From positions 1 to 54,905 of the forward strand of contig JABLXV010000029.1 of assembly GCA_013177895.1 (NCBI GenBank): DNA of 54,905 nucleotides, read 5' to 3'. The DNA is from Brevinematales bacterium. Its GTDB lineage: Bacteria; Spirochaetota; Brevinematia; Brevinematales; GWF1-51-8. Position 1 is the first letter of the stretch. Each line of letters opens with the position of its first letter. Made by a program: the position numbers and the translations under genes. Below the pieces are notes generated by a model, which had not been told where the DNA came from, made no database searches, and saw nothing but the letters and a program-made list of their open reading frames with translations. This document shows, piece by piece, positions 7,862-16,117 of this stretch.

Positions 7862-8203
7862 TGGAGGCGGCGGGAATCGAACCCGCGTCCTGAAACCAGA
7901 AAAATAAAACCTTATCCACAGGCTTGGTCGGGTCTTTGTTTTGTCGGGGATTTCAGGAAGGCCTGACAGACCGTGATCCCCCTAGCCGAAGTATTTCGCC
8001 CCTGTTTATCGGCGCCACAAGGACTATCTCCCTAGTTTTTACCCATTAAACGCCCCGGGAGAAAAGGCGAGTAACAGGTTGCCGCGTTACGCGGCTAATG
8101 CGTAACTTTCGTTCGCAGTTATAGTTTTGAGCCTTTAAAGGGTTGCTCAGCCCTGCCTGAAGTCTTACTCCTCCGATGTCCCAGTCGAAAGCCTGTCGCC
8201 CCC
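7862..8203 (-). ncRNA. ssrA: Transfer-messenger RNA (tmRNA, SsrA)
   Basis: A 342-base RNA with both ends of the tRNA-like domain visible. The 5' GGGGGCG pairs with 3' CGCCTCC (with one G-U), the T-arm GGTTCGATTCC lies near the 3' end, and the discriminator A is at 7862. CCA is not encoded. The tag frame reads GCG AAC GAA AGT TAC GCA TTA GCC GCG TAA, giving ANESYALAA after the resume codon. tmRNA frees ribosomes stalled on broken messages and marks the product for proteolysis. A one-piece (non-permuted) gene is indicated. Confidence 0.93.
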
Positions 8204-8223
8204 TTTGTATTGGTATCCTAATA

Positions 8224-8252
8224 ATTATACCGTAGTATTCGTAAAAAAACAA
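8224..8252 (-). promoter_or_regulatory. Promoter of tmRNA (TTGTTT-17-TATAAT)
   Basis: On the leftward strand, TTGTTT (8252-8247) and TATAAT (8229-8224) are separated by 17 bases. The predicted transcription start is about 13 bases before the mature 5' end, which fits RNase P trimming of a short leader. Confidence 0.65.
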
Positions 8253-8338
8253 CTTCTCTTATCAAACTTATCGGAAGACGCCGCTATTTTCTTTAATGAA
8301 TCCTGAAAAATATTTATTAAATTCGAAAGGCTTGTTAA

Positions 8339-8367
8339 TTGAATATTTTTGAATCACGGTTTACAAT
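8339..8367 (+). promoter_or_regulatory. Promoter of glyA (TTGAAT-17-TACAAT)
   Basis: TTGAAT at 8339-8344 and TACAAT at 8362-8367 with a 17-base spacer, about 28 bases before the glyA start codon. Confidence 0.5.
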
Positions 8368-8395
8368 ATAAGTAACTAAAAAATTGGGAGATAAC

Positions 8396-9658
8396 ATGTT
8401 GAATCCTATTGATGCGCTGAAAGCCGCCGACCCGGAAATCTATGAAGTCGTTAAAAATGAGGAAAAGCGTCAGGAGCTCAACCTTGAACTGATTGCATCC
8501 GAGAACGCCGTATCTCAGGCCGTGCTCGAAGCTCAGGGCAGCGTCCTTACCAATAAATACGCCGAAGGCTATCCGAAGAAGCGTTACTACGGCGGATGCG
8601 AATTTGTCGATACGGCGGAGAGTCTGGCTATCGAACGCGCCAAGTCGCTGTTCGGCGCGGGGCATGCCAATGTCCAGCCGCATTCTGGCAGTCAGGCGAA
8701 TATGGGCGCTTATTTCTCGGTGATGTCTCCCGGCGATACGATTCTCGCGATGGATTTATCCAACGGCGGGCACCTCACCCACGGTTCCCCGGTGAATTTT
8801 TCCGGTAAGCTGTTCAAGGCGATATTCTACGGTCTGAATAAAGATACCGAAATGATCGATATGGAGCATGTCCGCAAACAGGCGATGGAGCATCGCCCGA
8901 AGCTGATTCTCGCGGGCGCGTCCGCATACTCCCGTTTCATCGACTTCGCCGCGTTCAAGAAGATCGCCGACGAGGTGGGTGCGTACTTCATGGTGGATAT
9001 GGCGCATATCGCGGGGTTGGTTGCGGCGGGTGTGCATCCGTCACCGGTGCCTCACGCTCATTTTGTCACCACGACTACCCACAAGACCCTGCGCGGGCCT
9101 CGCGGGGGTATGATATTATGTAGGGAAGAGTTCGCGAAAGACGTCGATAAAACTGCGTTTCCGTTCATGCAGGGCGGGCCTTTGATGCATGTGATTGCGG
9201 CGAAGGCTGTCGCGCTGAAGGAAGCGTCCACACCCGAATTTAAAAAGTATCAGGAACAGGTTGCTAAGAACGCCAAGGTATTGTGTCAGACGGTTTCCGA
9301 CAAAGGATTTTATATTGTGTCCGGCGGAACCGATAATCATTTATTCCTCGTCGATCTTTCAAAGAACGAGCTGACGAAGGATACCGACGGCTTAACCGCG
9401 CAGAACGCGCTCGAAAAAGCGGGGATGACCGTCAGCCGTACGACGATACCCGGGGAAACCCGTAAACCGTACTACGGAAGCGGAGTAAGAATTGGTTCGC
9501 CTACTGTTACTACGCGCGGAATGAAGGAAAAAGAGATGCAATTGATAGGGGAATTCCTCTCAGAAGCATTATTACATGTAAACGATGAAAAAATACTAAA
9601 TTCTATTCGAGAAAAGGTCGAAAATCTATGTAGGGAATTTCCGCTATATAATAAATAG
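8396..9658 (+). CDS. glyA: Serine hydroxymethyltransferase
   Basis: This PLP enzyme interconverts serine and glycine while loading tetrahydrofolate with a one-carbon unit, in the cytosol. The 420-residue product has the family length and signatures: 'NLELIASEN' (about 29-37), '[13 protein letters not shown]' (55-67), 'VDMAHIAGL' (200-208, cofactor Asp and His) and '[14 protein letters not shown]' (225-238) with the PLP lysine at 230. ATG at 8396 is preferred because GGGAG lies 5-6 bases upstream; the TTG at 8384 overlaps that site. It diverges from tmRNA. A gene for a cNMP-binding protein follows 25 bases later and may be co-transcribed. Confidence 0.95.
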   Translation: MLNPIDALKAADPEIYEVVKNEEKRQELNLELIASENAVSQAVLEAQGSVLTNKYAEGYPKKRYYGGCEFVDTAESLAIERAKSLFGAGHANVQPHSGSQANMGAYFSVMSPGDTILAMDLSNGGHLTHGSPVNFSGKLFKAIFYGLNKDTEMIDMEHVRKQAMEHRPKLILAGASAYSRFIDFAAFKKIADEVGAYFMVDMAHIAGLVAAGVHPSPVPHAHFVTTTTHKTLRGPRGGMILCREEFAKDVDKTAFPFMQGGPLMHVIAAKAVALKEASTPEFKKYQEQVAKNAKVLCQTVSDKGFYIVSGGTDNHLFLVDLSKNELTKDTDGLTAQNALEKAGMTVSRTTIPGETRKPYYGSGVRIGSPTVTTRGMKEKEMQLIGEFLSEALLHVNDEKILNSIREKVENLCREFPLYNK

Positions 9659-9683
9659 GTTTGTGCTATAAACTGGAGACAGT

Positions 9684-10931
9684 ATGTCTGATGACGTAAA
9701 ATTCGGGGTCGCAAATTTCAGGAAAGGCGCGTATATCTATATCGAGGATCAGCCGGAGAGTAACGAGTTCTATATTATCCGGCAGGGCAGCGTCGTAGAG
9801 AACCGTTCAGCCGCGCAGATACTCGGCGAACAGGGTACAGTTATCCGGGTGGGCGACTTCTTCGGCGTATTGTCATGTATGGCGCGACGCCCCAGGATAG
9901 GCTCGGTACAGGCGTTGGAAGACGTATCCTGCATCGTAGTAAAAGGCGAACAATTCGGCGCGCTGATCCAGAAAATGGCGCCGATCGCCCTGAAGATCAT
10001 CCGTTATTTTTCCAAACAACTCCGCAGCTACGACTCCATCCTGACCAAGATGACATTCAAGTCGTCGGTCGAGGAGAATCCCTGCAACCTCTTCCGCATC
10101 GGTGAGTACTATTTCTCCAAGCAGAATTATTTACAGGCCGCGCACGCCTATGTGCATTATATCAAGTTCTGTCCCGACGGCGGGTTTGTCCCTCAGGCGA
10201 AAATGAAGCTCGCGAAGATCAATCCCAAGCAGGAAGACCTGATTCCCAAGAAAGAAAATTTCTACTATATCTACGACGATAACAAAATTATCTTCCTCGA
10301 ACATGAGCCGGGCAGCGAGCTCTATATCATCCAGGAAGGCAAGGTCAAGATCACGAAACTGGTGGACGAGAACGAGGTGATGCTCGCCGTACTGAAGAAG
10401 GGCGACATTTTCGGCGAGATGGCCATCCTCGAGAACAAGCCCCGCAGCGCGAGCGCTATAGCGTTCGGGCCGACCAAGCTGATGGGTGTCACCAAGGCGA
10501 ACTTCGAGCCGATGGTGCAGGCGCATCCTGAGATCGCCAAACGTATCATCGAACTTCTCTCCGAACGCATCTGGCTCATCTATAAACAGATATCGAACAT
10601 CCTGATCAACGACCCGTCCGGTAAAATATACGATTCACTCTATACCCAGCTCCAGAAAAACCGCGTACCGATTGCCGAGGGAAATTCGTTCACATTCGAC
10701 TTCGGACCCGAGGACGTGCTGAAATTTATCGGGCTGAACAATAACGACGGGAAGCTCGCGCTCAAGAAAATCCTCGACAGCGATAAGACCATGAATATCG
10801 TCGACGGCAAACTGATGTGCAAGGATGTATCGAATATCCAGAAGGCCATCAACGTCATCAAACGCAACCAGGAGCTCGAGCGCAAGAAACAGGAATCCGC
10901 GCTCAGTCCCGCCACCCCCACATTCTATTAA
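9684..10931 (+). CDS. Protein with two cyclic-nucleotide-binding domains
   Basis: The 415-residue product contains a Crp-type cNMP-binding beta-roll at about residues 8-115, a helical TPR-like linker with 'FRIGEYYFSKQNYLQAAHAYVHY' character (about 130-165), a second beta-roll at about 190-300, and a C-terminal region (about 310-390) that could be a winged helix ('EDVLKFIGLNNNDGKLALKKIL'). The second domain keeps the phosphate-binding cassette, 'FGEMAIL..KPRSASA', so it can probably bind a cyclic nucleotide. In the first, the matching stretch 'FFGVLSCMARRPRIGS' lacks the glutamate. It may be a transcription regulator or a cNMP-responsive scaffold. Double-domain proteins of this type are known from spirochaetes. 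ATG at 9684 follows GGAGACAGT. Confidence 0.8.
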   Translation: MSDDVKFGVANFRKGAYIYIEDQPESNEFYIIRQGSVVENRSAAQILGEQGTVIRVGDFFGVLSCMARRPRIGSVQALEDVSCIVVKGEQFGALIQKMAPIALKIIRYFSKQLRSYDSILTKMTFKSSVEENPCNLFRIGEYYFSKQNYLQAAHAYVHYIKFCPDGGFVPQAKMKLAKINPKQEDLIPKKENFYYIYDDNKIIFLEHEPGSELYIIQEGKVKITKLVDENEVMLAVLKKGDIFGEMAILENKPRSASAIAFGPTKLMGVTKANFEPMVQAHPEIAKRIIELLSERIWLIYKQISNILINDPSGKIYDSLYTQLQKNRVPIAEGNSFTFDFGPEDVLKFIGLNNNDGKLALKKILDSDKTMNIVDGKLMCKDVSNIQKAINVIKRNQELERKKQESALSPATPTFY

Positions 10932-10940
10932 GGAACCGGT

Positions 10941-11321
10941 ATGCTTCTGTTTGTCTACGGCTCTCTGATGAAAAACGCGCCCAATCATTATATCATCGAA
11001 AGTACCTCGAAATTTATCGCGCAGGGAACTATTAAGGCGACCCTCTACGACCTCGGGGTGGGATTTCCCGGCGTGGTGGAGGAAAAGAACTCGGACGAGG
11101 TTTACGGCGAGGTTTACGAACTTTCCGACGATGAGCTGGACGATATCGACCAGTTCGAGGGGTATAATCCCGCCGATAAAGGCGACAGCCTGTATATCCG
11201 TAAATTGACCGAGGTACGCACGTTCAAGAAGGAAACCCTCAAGGCATGGGTGTACTTCCTCGCGCCGAAACGCCTGAAAACATTCTCCCATTCGAAAATC
11301 CCCGGCGGCCGCTGGGTGTAA
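10941..11321 (+). CDS. Gamma-glutamylcyclotransferase-like (GGCT/AIG2 family) protein
   Basis: The 126-residue product opens with the family signature 'LLFVYGSLMKNAPNH', continues with 'ATLYDLGVGFPGVVE' and 'VYGEVYELSDDEL..DIDQFEGY', and ends '..IPGGRWV'. These are the substrate-binding loop and the conserved acidic residue region (the glutamate in 'FEGY') of the GGCT-like fold, which cleaves gamma-glutamyl amides to pyroglutamate. The actual substrate cannot be told from sequence. It starts 9 bases after the cNMP-binding gene behind AAGGAACC, so it is probably in the same operon. Confidence 0.82.
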   Translation: MLLFVYGSLMKNAPNHYIIESTSKFIAQGTIKATLYDLGVGFPGVVEEKNSDEVYGEVYELSDDELDDIDQFEGYNPADKGDSLYIRKLTEVRTFKKETLKAWVYFLAPKRLKTFSHSKIPGGRWV

Positions 11322-11330
11322 TATTTATAA

Positions 11331-11579
11331 TTCCATCAATTTCATCGGGACGGTCTGAATATCGATTTTTCACCGTATTCCGACAACGGATTCGGAAATC
11401 CTGGCGCTCTTTTTATTGATGAAGCAAGAATGGTTGCTTTCGCCAACAAATATGGATTTGCCGTTCTGCATGAATATGACCCTGAGCATTATCATATAAA
11501 ATATATAAGTAATGATAACATTAATTATTACTATGATGTAACTAAAGCTGTTCCCTATTTTCCGAATTTCTCATGGTAG
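11331..11579 (+). pseudogene. C-terminal remnant of an M15/M74-like murein metallopeptidase
   Basis: An open frame of 82 codons follows a TAA at 11328-11330 and has no start codon near its beginning. The peptide carries 'HRDGLNID', matching the H-x-x-G-x-x-x-D zinc motif of M15-type peptidases, and about 50 residues later 'DPEHYHIKY', matching their D-P-x-H-x-H closing motif. The front half of the protein is missing. The fragment is AT-rich compared with the GGCT gene just before it and ends 9 bases before the next ATG, so its 3' end may once have been the leader of that operon. It is best read as a decayed, 5'-truncated gene. Confidence 0.5.
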
Positions 11580-11588
11580 GAGGCAAAT

Positions 11589-12458
11589 ATGAAAATGATA
11601 AAATATGTAATTCTATTAACGGTAATTTTTTCTTTCCGGATTTTATATGCGGTAAAACCGTACAGCGAGCAGATGAGTAATTTTTCCGCTACGGTCTCCG
11701 TAACGGTCATTCCGAATACAAACTTTACCGAGTATAAGTACGAATTGAATTATTCACAAAATAATCAAAGAGATTTCCATACCCTTTCTTTTGCTTTTTC
11801 CCCGCAGATTTTAGAGCAAGAATTTATGATTTCCAGTGGAATGTCGGACAGCGGGATACAATGGAATGGAATGTACGGATACTTCGGAAACATTTCTGTA
11901 TTTAAATTCAGCGCAAAAGGTGGAGTTCTTTCCCGTGAATGGATTATCGAACATCTATTGCTTTATAAAAAAACTTCGTATCTAAAACCGGGTCAAAAGC
12001 TGAATATTTCTCTAAAAGTTAAAGGAATACAAACAATACCCGGAATTACGGTTCTGGAGGGCTATTGTAGCGCCGCACATTGGGTATGGGATACGGAAAA
12101 AGAAGGATACCCGGACAAAAATTTCGATTCCGGAAACCATCCCAAATTATATAAAGTCGTCAGCCCCGTACTAAAACCCGCCGACAATACAGGTCTGATT
12201 GATAAACTCATTGAACTGACGACCGGATCGTACGAATTGAAATGGATATCCAAATTAGACGTGTATCAGGGACTGATGGATAAATTGAACGCCGCGAAGC
12301 AGCAGATTCTACAGGGACAGTCGAAGTACCATACCGCGTGGAATATCCTCGAAGCGTATAAGCATCTGCTGATCGCGCAGCGATGGAAGGCGATTACCGA
12401 GCCGTGCTTCCAGATGCTGTACTTCAATGCGGATTTGCTGATAAGCAAACTGAAATAA
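11589..12458 (+). CDS. Secreted protein of unknown function
   Basis: The 289-residue product has a signal peptide (MKMIKYVILLTVIFSFRILYA, split here as basic start plus hydrophobic core), then a beta-rich region (about 30-170) and a helical C-terminus (about 195-289) with 'YHTAWNILEAYKHLLIAQRW'. No known family is recognised. The beta-rich part with 'VSVTVIPNTNFTEYKYEL' and 'LKPGQKLNISLKVKG' looks like an immunoglobulin-like fold. The start is supported by TAGGAGGC 7 bases upstream. Its first half is AT-rich and its last third returns to the GC level of the surrounding genome, which may point to a composite gene. Confidence 0.65.
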   Translation: MKMIKYVILLTVIFSFRILYAVKPYSEQMSNFSATVSVTVIPNTNFTEYKYELNYSQNNQRDFHTLSFAFSPQILEQEFMISSGMSDSGIQWNGMYGYFGNISVFKFSAKGGVLSREWIIEHLLLYKKTSYLKPGQKLNISLKVKGIQTIPGITVLEGYCSAAHWVWDTEKEGYPDKNFDSGNHPKLYKVVSPVLKPADNTGLIDKLIELTTGSYELKWISKLDVYQGLMDKLNAAKQQILQGQSKYHTAWNILEAYKHLLIAQRWKAITEPCFQMLYFNADLLISKLK

Positions 12459-12465
12459 TATCACA

Positions 12466-12622
12466 GAGGCTGTCTCAAAAGGGTGTTTTTCCTGTCACTG
12501 CGAGTACCCGAAGGGTGTGAAGCAGTCTATCTAACTCATTATAAACGTTAAAAATAGATTGCTTCGGCTTACGCCTCGCAATGACATAGAAAACTCATTA
12601 CAATACCTTTTGGGACAACCTC
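12466..12622. repeat. 157-bp MITE-like element with nested inverted repeats
   Basis: The outer 17-bp ends match as inverted repeats at 15 of 17 positions (12466-12482 and 12606-12622; GAGGCTGTCTCAAAAGG on the left). Inside them a second imperfect palindrome runs from TGTCACTGCGAG to CTCGCAATGACA, with GAAGCAGTCTAT and ATAGATTGCTTC as inner arms. The inner sequence belongs to the same family as the repeat at 35597-35761. No coding capacity, and no clear target-site duplication, is seen. It fills most of the 248-base gap between two genes. Confidence 0.65.
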
Positions 12623-12651
12623 TTTTTGTTCACCGTCTCAACTAAATATCT

Positions 12652-12680
12652 TTGCGTTTCCGCGCGTTATCGGTTATAAT
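12652..12680 (+). promoter_or_regulatory. Promoter (TTGCGT-17-TATAAT)
   Basis: TTGCGT 12652-12657 and TATAAT 12675-12680 with a 17-base spacer, 26 bases before the start codon of the small barrel-like protein at 12707. Confidence 0.55.
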
Positions 12681-12706
12681 AATCCTTCATTATCTACGAG
12701 GCCGCT

Positions 12707-13216
12707 ATGAGAAAAATATCAATAGTATTCGTTATCCTTACTTCCATGACGATTCTGTCGTTCGCGGAGGAAAAACCGTCGTATACCGCCGGGGGATCGT
12801 TCAATCTGATGGGCGTCCTCTTAGGATACTACGGCGGGATGTTCGAGGCCGGGATAGCGCCGTGGATGTCCATATCGGCGGATTTTTACTACTCCGGTAA
12901 TACGATCGATAATAACGGGTATGCGGTGTTCTATATCGGCGCGATGCCGCGTTTTTATATCATCGGCGGGTCGCTGGAAGGGCTATGGGCGGGGATGGGC
13001 GCGGGCGTGAAGTTCGTTTCTATCAAATCGGGCGGTACGGATTACTCAGGTACGGTGCCTATGCTGAGTATCGCCGGGGGATATAAAATCGTCTTCGGCG
13101 GATTCTTTATCGAGCCGTACGGCGGGTATTCGGCCGGATTGTCCGGTGTGAACGGACAGCCGTCCTACACCGGTTCGGCGTCTCTCTACGGCGTGAATAT
13201 GGGCATCCTCTTCTAA
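12707..13216 (+). CDS. Small predicted outer-membrane beta-barrel protein
   Basis: The 169-residue product has a signal peptide ending near '..ILSFA' (residue 20), followed by alternating hydrophobic and glycine/aromatic strands ('FNLMGVLLGYYGGMFEAGI', 'ISADFYYSG', 'GLWAGMGAGVKFVS', 'MLSIAGGYKIVFGGFFIEPYGGYS'). It closes with 'YGVNMGILF', whose terminal phenylalanine is typical of outer-membrane barrels recognised by BamA. Eight strands would fit the length, as in OmpA/OmpX/OmpW-type porin-like proteins. Exact family and role are not recognised. It stands alone between its own promoter and a convergent operon. Confidence 0.65.
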   Translation: MRKISIVFVILTSMTILSFAEEKPSYTAGGSFNLMGVLLGYYGGMFEAGIAPWMSISADFYYSGNTIDNNGYAVFYIGAMPRFYIIGGSLEGLWAGMGAGVKFVSIKSGGTDYSGTVPMLSIAGGYKIVFGGFFIEPYGGYSAGLSGVNGQPSYTGSASLYGVNMGILF

Positions 13217-13260
13217 TCAACAATATCCTGAAAAATATCTATCCTGTTTAAAGAATTTCT

Positions 13261-14490
13261 TTACAGATTCGTCTCTTCAGTATTTTCCGCTTTTTTATCT
13301 ATTTTCACGAAAAAGTCGCCGATGTCGAATTTATAGGCGATTCTCAGCCCTACTATATACATATACTTCGGCGCGGTATCGGTTCCGGGGTTGAACAGGT
13401 ACTCGAACTCCGGTAAAACGTTCCAGTGATAGGCGTAATGGTCGTTCCCGGCGGGGTTGATGAGAAGCTGGAAGTCCGGGGAAATCTCGAAGATACCGAG
13501 CATGGTCGTGCGGAAGAAAAATTCGAAAACCTGTTCTGGGATGGCAGAATTGAATGTTTTCAGCAGGCTGTACGCCACTCCGAAACCGAAGTCCTTGGTC
13601 TGGAACGCCAACCCGAAGGCGAAATGTTCGCCGTAGGGCGAGAATTCCTTTGCGACACGGTACGGGTCGGTGATCGTTGTCGGCGGCGTACGGAACGTGG
13701 TGATATCGGGATACACGATGCCGTACTTCACGAATACCGCGAGGGGTTCAAGAACTCCCGCTATCAGATAGAACGGTTTTATCTCGGCTAGGCCTGACAC
13801 GGACGGGGAAACCTTATGCACGAGCGAGCTGTCCGCGTCGACAAATCCTCCCTGAAGGCTCAGGTTCATATATTCGTTATGGAAGCTGATCTCAACGGGG
13901 AAGGAGTTGCGGACGAACAGGTGCTCGAACGCCTTCCCGAACGTTACTCCCACACGCAGGGTGAAGTTTTCGTTAAAGTCGACCCGGAGTATCATCGCGG
14001 GGATAGTGGGATAGTAGATATGGTCGAGGCCGGGATTGCCCAGCATCCGCAGGAAGTGTGACGAGAAGAAACCGTCGTACTCGTTTCCGCAGAAACGGAA
14101 ATTAAAAAATCCGCCGCCGTCGGTCTCATAGTCCTGCAGGTCCATATTTCCGAGATAGAACTGGATATGCCCGCCGGCATAGTAGATATAGGTCTCGTCC
14201 AGAGCGAAATTGTAATTGGATACGATGATGTTATTCGCGGGCGCGAAAACAGGGGTTGTCCCGAAGAACTGGGTGCCGTAGGATGCGTTCAGGCGGAACT
14301 TGAAGAGAAGGTTCTGGATCGGGGTGGCAAGGTCCGCGTTTATCTGCAACCGCGCGATAGGGGGGGATACCGCTCCCAGCGCGGGATAGTTCAACTGCGC
14401 GCCCGCCCATACGTCGCCCCAAATCCTCGCGGAAAGTATCGCCGGGAAAAACAGGCTCAGCGCCGCGAGGGGTAAAAGTATCTTCTTCAT
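13261..14490 (-). CDS. Predicted outer-membrane protein of unknown function
   Basis: The 409-residue protein has a signal peptide (MKKILLPLAALSLFFPAILSA) and then many amphipathic strands with repeated Tyr/Phe/Asn, such as 'ALDETYIYYAGGHIQFYLG', 'FTLRVGVTFGKAF', 'FGVAYSLLKTF' and 'YIVGLRIAYKFDIGDFFV', a barrel-like pattern. The last 15 residues are charged (KKAENTEETNL), unusual for a BamA-type terminal strand. It lies 47 bases after the 257-residue protein on the same strand, so the two likely form one envelope operon. A specific family is not recognised. Confidence 0.6.
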   Translation of the reverse strand: MKKILLPLAALSLFFPAILSARIWGDVWAGAQLNYPALGAVSPPIARLQINADLATPIQNLLFKFRLNASYGTQFFGTTPVFAPANNIIVSNYNFALDETYIYYAGGHIQFYLGNMDLQDYETDGGGFFNFRFCGNEYDGFFSSHFLRMLGNPGLDHIYYPTIPAMILRVDFNENFTLRVGVTFGKAFEHLFVRNSFPVEISFHNEYMNLSLQGGFVDADSSLVHKVSPSVSGLAEIKPFYLIAGVLEPLAVFVKYGIVYPDITTFRTPPTTITDPYRVAKEFSPYGEHFAFGLAFQTKDFGFGVAYSLLKTFNSAIPEQVFEFFFRTTMLGIFEISPDFQLLINPAGNDHYAYHWNVLPEFEYLFNPGTDTAPKYMYIVGLRIAYKFDIGDFFVKIDKKAENTEETNL

Positions 14491-14537
14491 GTCGACTCCT
14501 TATAATCAAATCCGTCTGAACCGCGAACACTACAACT

Positions 14538-15311
14538 CTAGAAAATAATCATCTCGAGGCCGAATCGCTGCTGGAGGTCGCGGAAGTCCTGCCCCAGTCC
14601 GTACTGGTACTCGTAATGCGCCATCAGCTTAAATCCGCCGAAATCGGCGCCCGCCCCGAGATTGATCGCTGGATGCCAACGGCTTTCGTAGAAGAGCGCG
14701 AAGTCCCCCGAGAGAATGAGGCGTGTTTTCAGGTCGAGCGGGATAAAATAATCCCCCGAGACATGCCACCGGAAAATCAGCGGCCTTGCCATCTGGTCGA
14801 GAGTTTTATTCGGGGGATACATAAAAAATATCATACCCGATGTCAGGTACGCCCGCTCTAATTGATAGGTTAGGTCGAACCCGATATACTCGTTGCTGTC
14901 GAATACCTTATCGGTTGCGATATTACCGCGGTCGTATCCGTCCACCAAGTGCGTGGATTCATGCACCACGGGATAGAACAATAGTGTCAGCGCCGGGTCG
15001 AAAAAGTTCGTCCGCTCTATGTATAACCCGATATACCCGATGAGGTTATCCACCGGGTACGCTCCCCAGAAGTTGTCGGTGGGATGGATAAAGATGGTGA
15101 TGCTCCCGAGGAAGCCGATGTCGCACCCGAGGATATTCCCGAGCGCGAGGGTCTGGGACACCTTAGCCTCGATCTCCGTCCGCTGATAAGTAAAGTTGTA
15201 ATTGAATCGAACCCGCGTCACATAGGACTTCGGGTCCTCCGCGTTATGGTAAACGAGCGAGTAAGCGGCGGACGCGGAAAATAGCAGGACGGTCAGGAAA
15301 ATCGTTTTCAT
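14538..15311 (-). CDS. Predicted outer-membrane protein, possibly DUF1207-like
   Basis: This 257-residue protein has a signal peptide (about 1-18), a beta-strand-rich body and a terminal 'RFGLEMIIF' that ends in phenylalanine, as expected of an outer-membrane barrel. The stretch 'YPVVHESTHLVDGYDR' in mid-protein recalls the conserved histidine-rich H-x-S-x-H-L motif of DUF1207 proteins; this comparison is from memory and only tentative. The promoter at 15338-15366 lies just upstream and the 409-residue barrel follows in the same direction. Function unknown. Confidence 0.6.
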   Translation of the reverse strand: MKTIFLTVLLFSASAAYSLVYHNAEDPKSYVTRVRFNYNFTYQRTEIEAKVSQTLALGNILGCDIGFLGSITIFIHPTDNFWGAYPVDNLIGYIGLYIERTNFFDPALTLLFYPVVHESTHLVDGYDRGNIATDKVFDSNEYIGFDLTYQLERAYLTSGMIFFMYPPNKTLDQMARPLIFRWHVSGDYFIPLDLKTRLILSGDFALFYESRWHPAINLGAGADFGGFKLMAHYEYQYGLGQDFRDLQQRFGLEMIIF

Positions 15312-15337
15312 GCAACCCTCGATAGATAAAGTGGAGT

Positions 15338-15366
15338 ATTATAGCTTATTTTTACAGTCCCCTCAA
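15338..15366 (-). promoter_or_regulatory. Promoter of the leftward outer-membrane operon (TTGAGG-17-TATAAT)
   Basis: On the leftward strand TTGAGG (15366-15361) and TATAAT (15343-15338) with a 17-base spacer, 27 bases before the start of the gene at 15311. Confidence 0.55.
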
Positions 15367-15382
15367 ATAAGGCGCGGTTTCT

Positions 15383-15411
15383 TTGAGTAATATGCGGATT
15401 TCTGATAAAAT
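15383..15411 (+). promoter_or_regulatory. Promoter of the PHP-lipoprotein unit (TTGAGT-17-TAAAAT)
   Basis: TTGAGT 15383-15388 and TAAAAT 15406-15411 with a 17-base spacer, about 43 bases before the PHP gene start. It lies back to back with the leftward promoter. Confidence 0.5.
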
Positions 15412-15453
15412 AAATGGTGTATTCCGGCTGTACCGCAGTAGAGCGAGGATAAT

Positions 15454-16113
15454 ATGATAGATTTGCATACCCATACGCTTTGGAGCGACGGCGAACTGAT
15501 ACCCGCCGAACATATCCGCAGGGCTTATCTCATGGGCTACGAAGCGATCGCGATTACCGATCATGCCGACGCGTCGAATATCGACGTATTATGCCGGCAG
15601 ATCGTCCGGTTCGCCGATACGATGGCGCGGATGGACGCGGAGCTGATCGTCCTGCCGGGAGTGGAACTGACCCACGTCCTGCCGGAGGAGATTCGCGAAC
15701 TGACCGAGTATGCGCGCGGGCATGGCGCTAAAATCGTAGTGGTGCACGGCGAAACGATTGTCGAGCCGGTGCGTCCCGGAACGAACTGCGCCGCGATCGA
15801 AGCGAAGGTGGATATCCTCGCGCATCCGGGGCTGATTCTCCCCGAGGAAGCCGAGCTTGCCGCGAAGAACGGGGTATATCTCGAAATCACTGCCAGAGGC
15901 GGGCATAGTCTCGCTAACGGGCATGTCGCTAAGACGGCGCGCGCAGCCGGGGCGTCGATGGTGATCGATACCGACGCGCACCGGATGCGGGATTTTATCG
16001 ACGACGGGTTCGCCGGGAAGGTGCTTGCCGCGTGCGGACTCTCTCCCGAGGAGATTAAGAAAGTTTTCCTGAACTCCCGCGAGATTGTGAAACGTAAGAC
16101 AAAGGGCGGATAA
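15454..16113 (+). CDS. PHP-domain phosphoesterase
   Basis: The 219-residue protein is a stand-alone PHP (polymerase and histidinol phosphatase) metal hydrolase. It has the N-terminal metal motif 'DLHTHTLWSDG' (3-13), 'ITDHAD' (about 35-40), 'PGVELTH' (with metal-binding Glu), 'VVHGE', 'ILAHPG', 'LEITAR' and the closing 'IDTDAH', all in the expected order. Such proteins hydrolyse phosphate esters, for example of nucleotides or histidinol phosphate; the substrate is not fixed by sequence. It begins at ATG 15454 after GAGGATAAT and is followed after 4 bases by a lipoprotein gene. Confidence 0.85.
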   Translation: MIDLHTHTLWSDGELIPAEHIRRAYLMGYEAIAITDHADASNIDVLCRQIVRFADTMARMDAELIVLPGVELTHVLPEEIRELTEYARGHGAKIVVVHGETIVEPVRPGTNCAAIEAKVDILAHPGLILPEEAELAAKNGVYLEITARGGHSLANGHVAKTARAAGASMVIDTDAHRMRDFIDDGFAGKVLAACGLSPEEIKKVFLNSREIVKRKTKGG

Positions 16114-16117
16114 CCGC

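Noticed and set aside
7833-7919. N-terminal extension of the TPR-like ORF up to 7919
   Set aside because: The extra codons lie inside the tmRNA 3' domain, and a G-rich ribosome-binding site supports the ATG at 7832.
8204-8395. Glycine riboswitch upstream of glyA
   Set aside because: The gap is taken up by tmRNA and glyA promoters, and no paired glycine-aptamer structure can be seen in the short leader.
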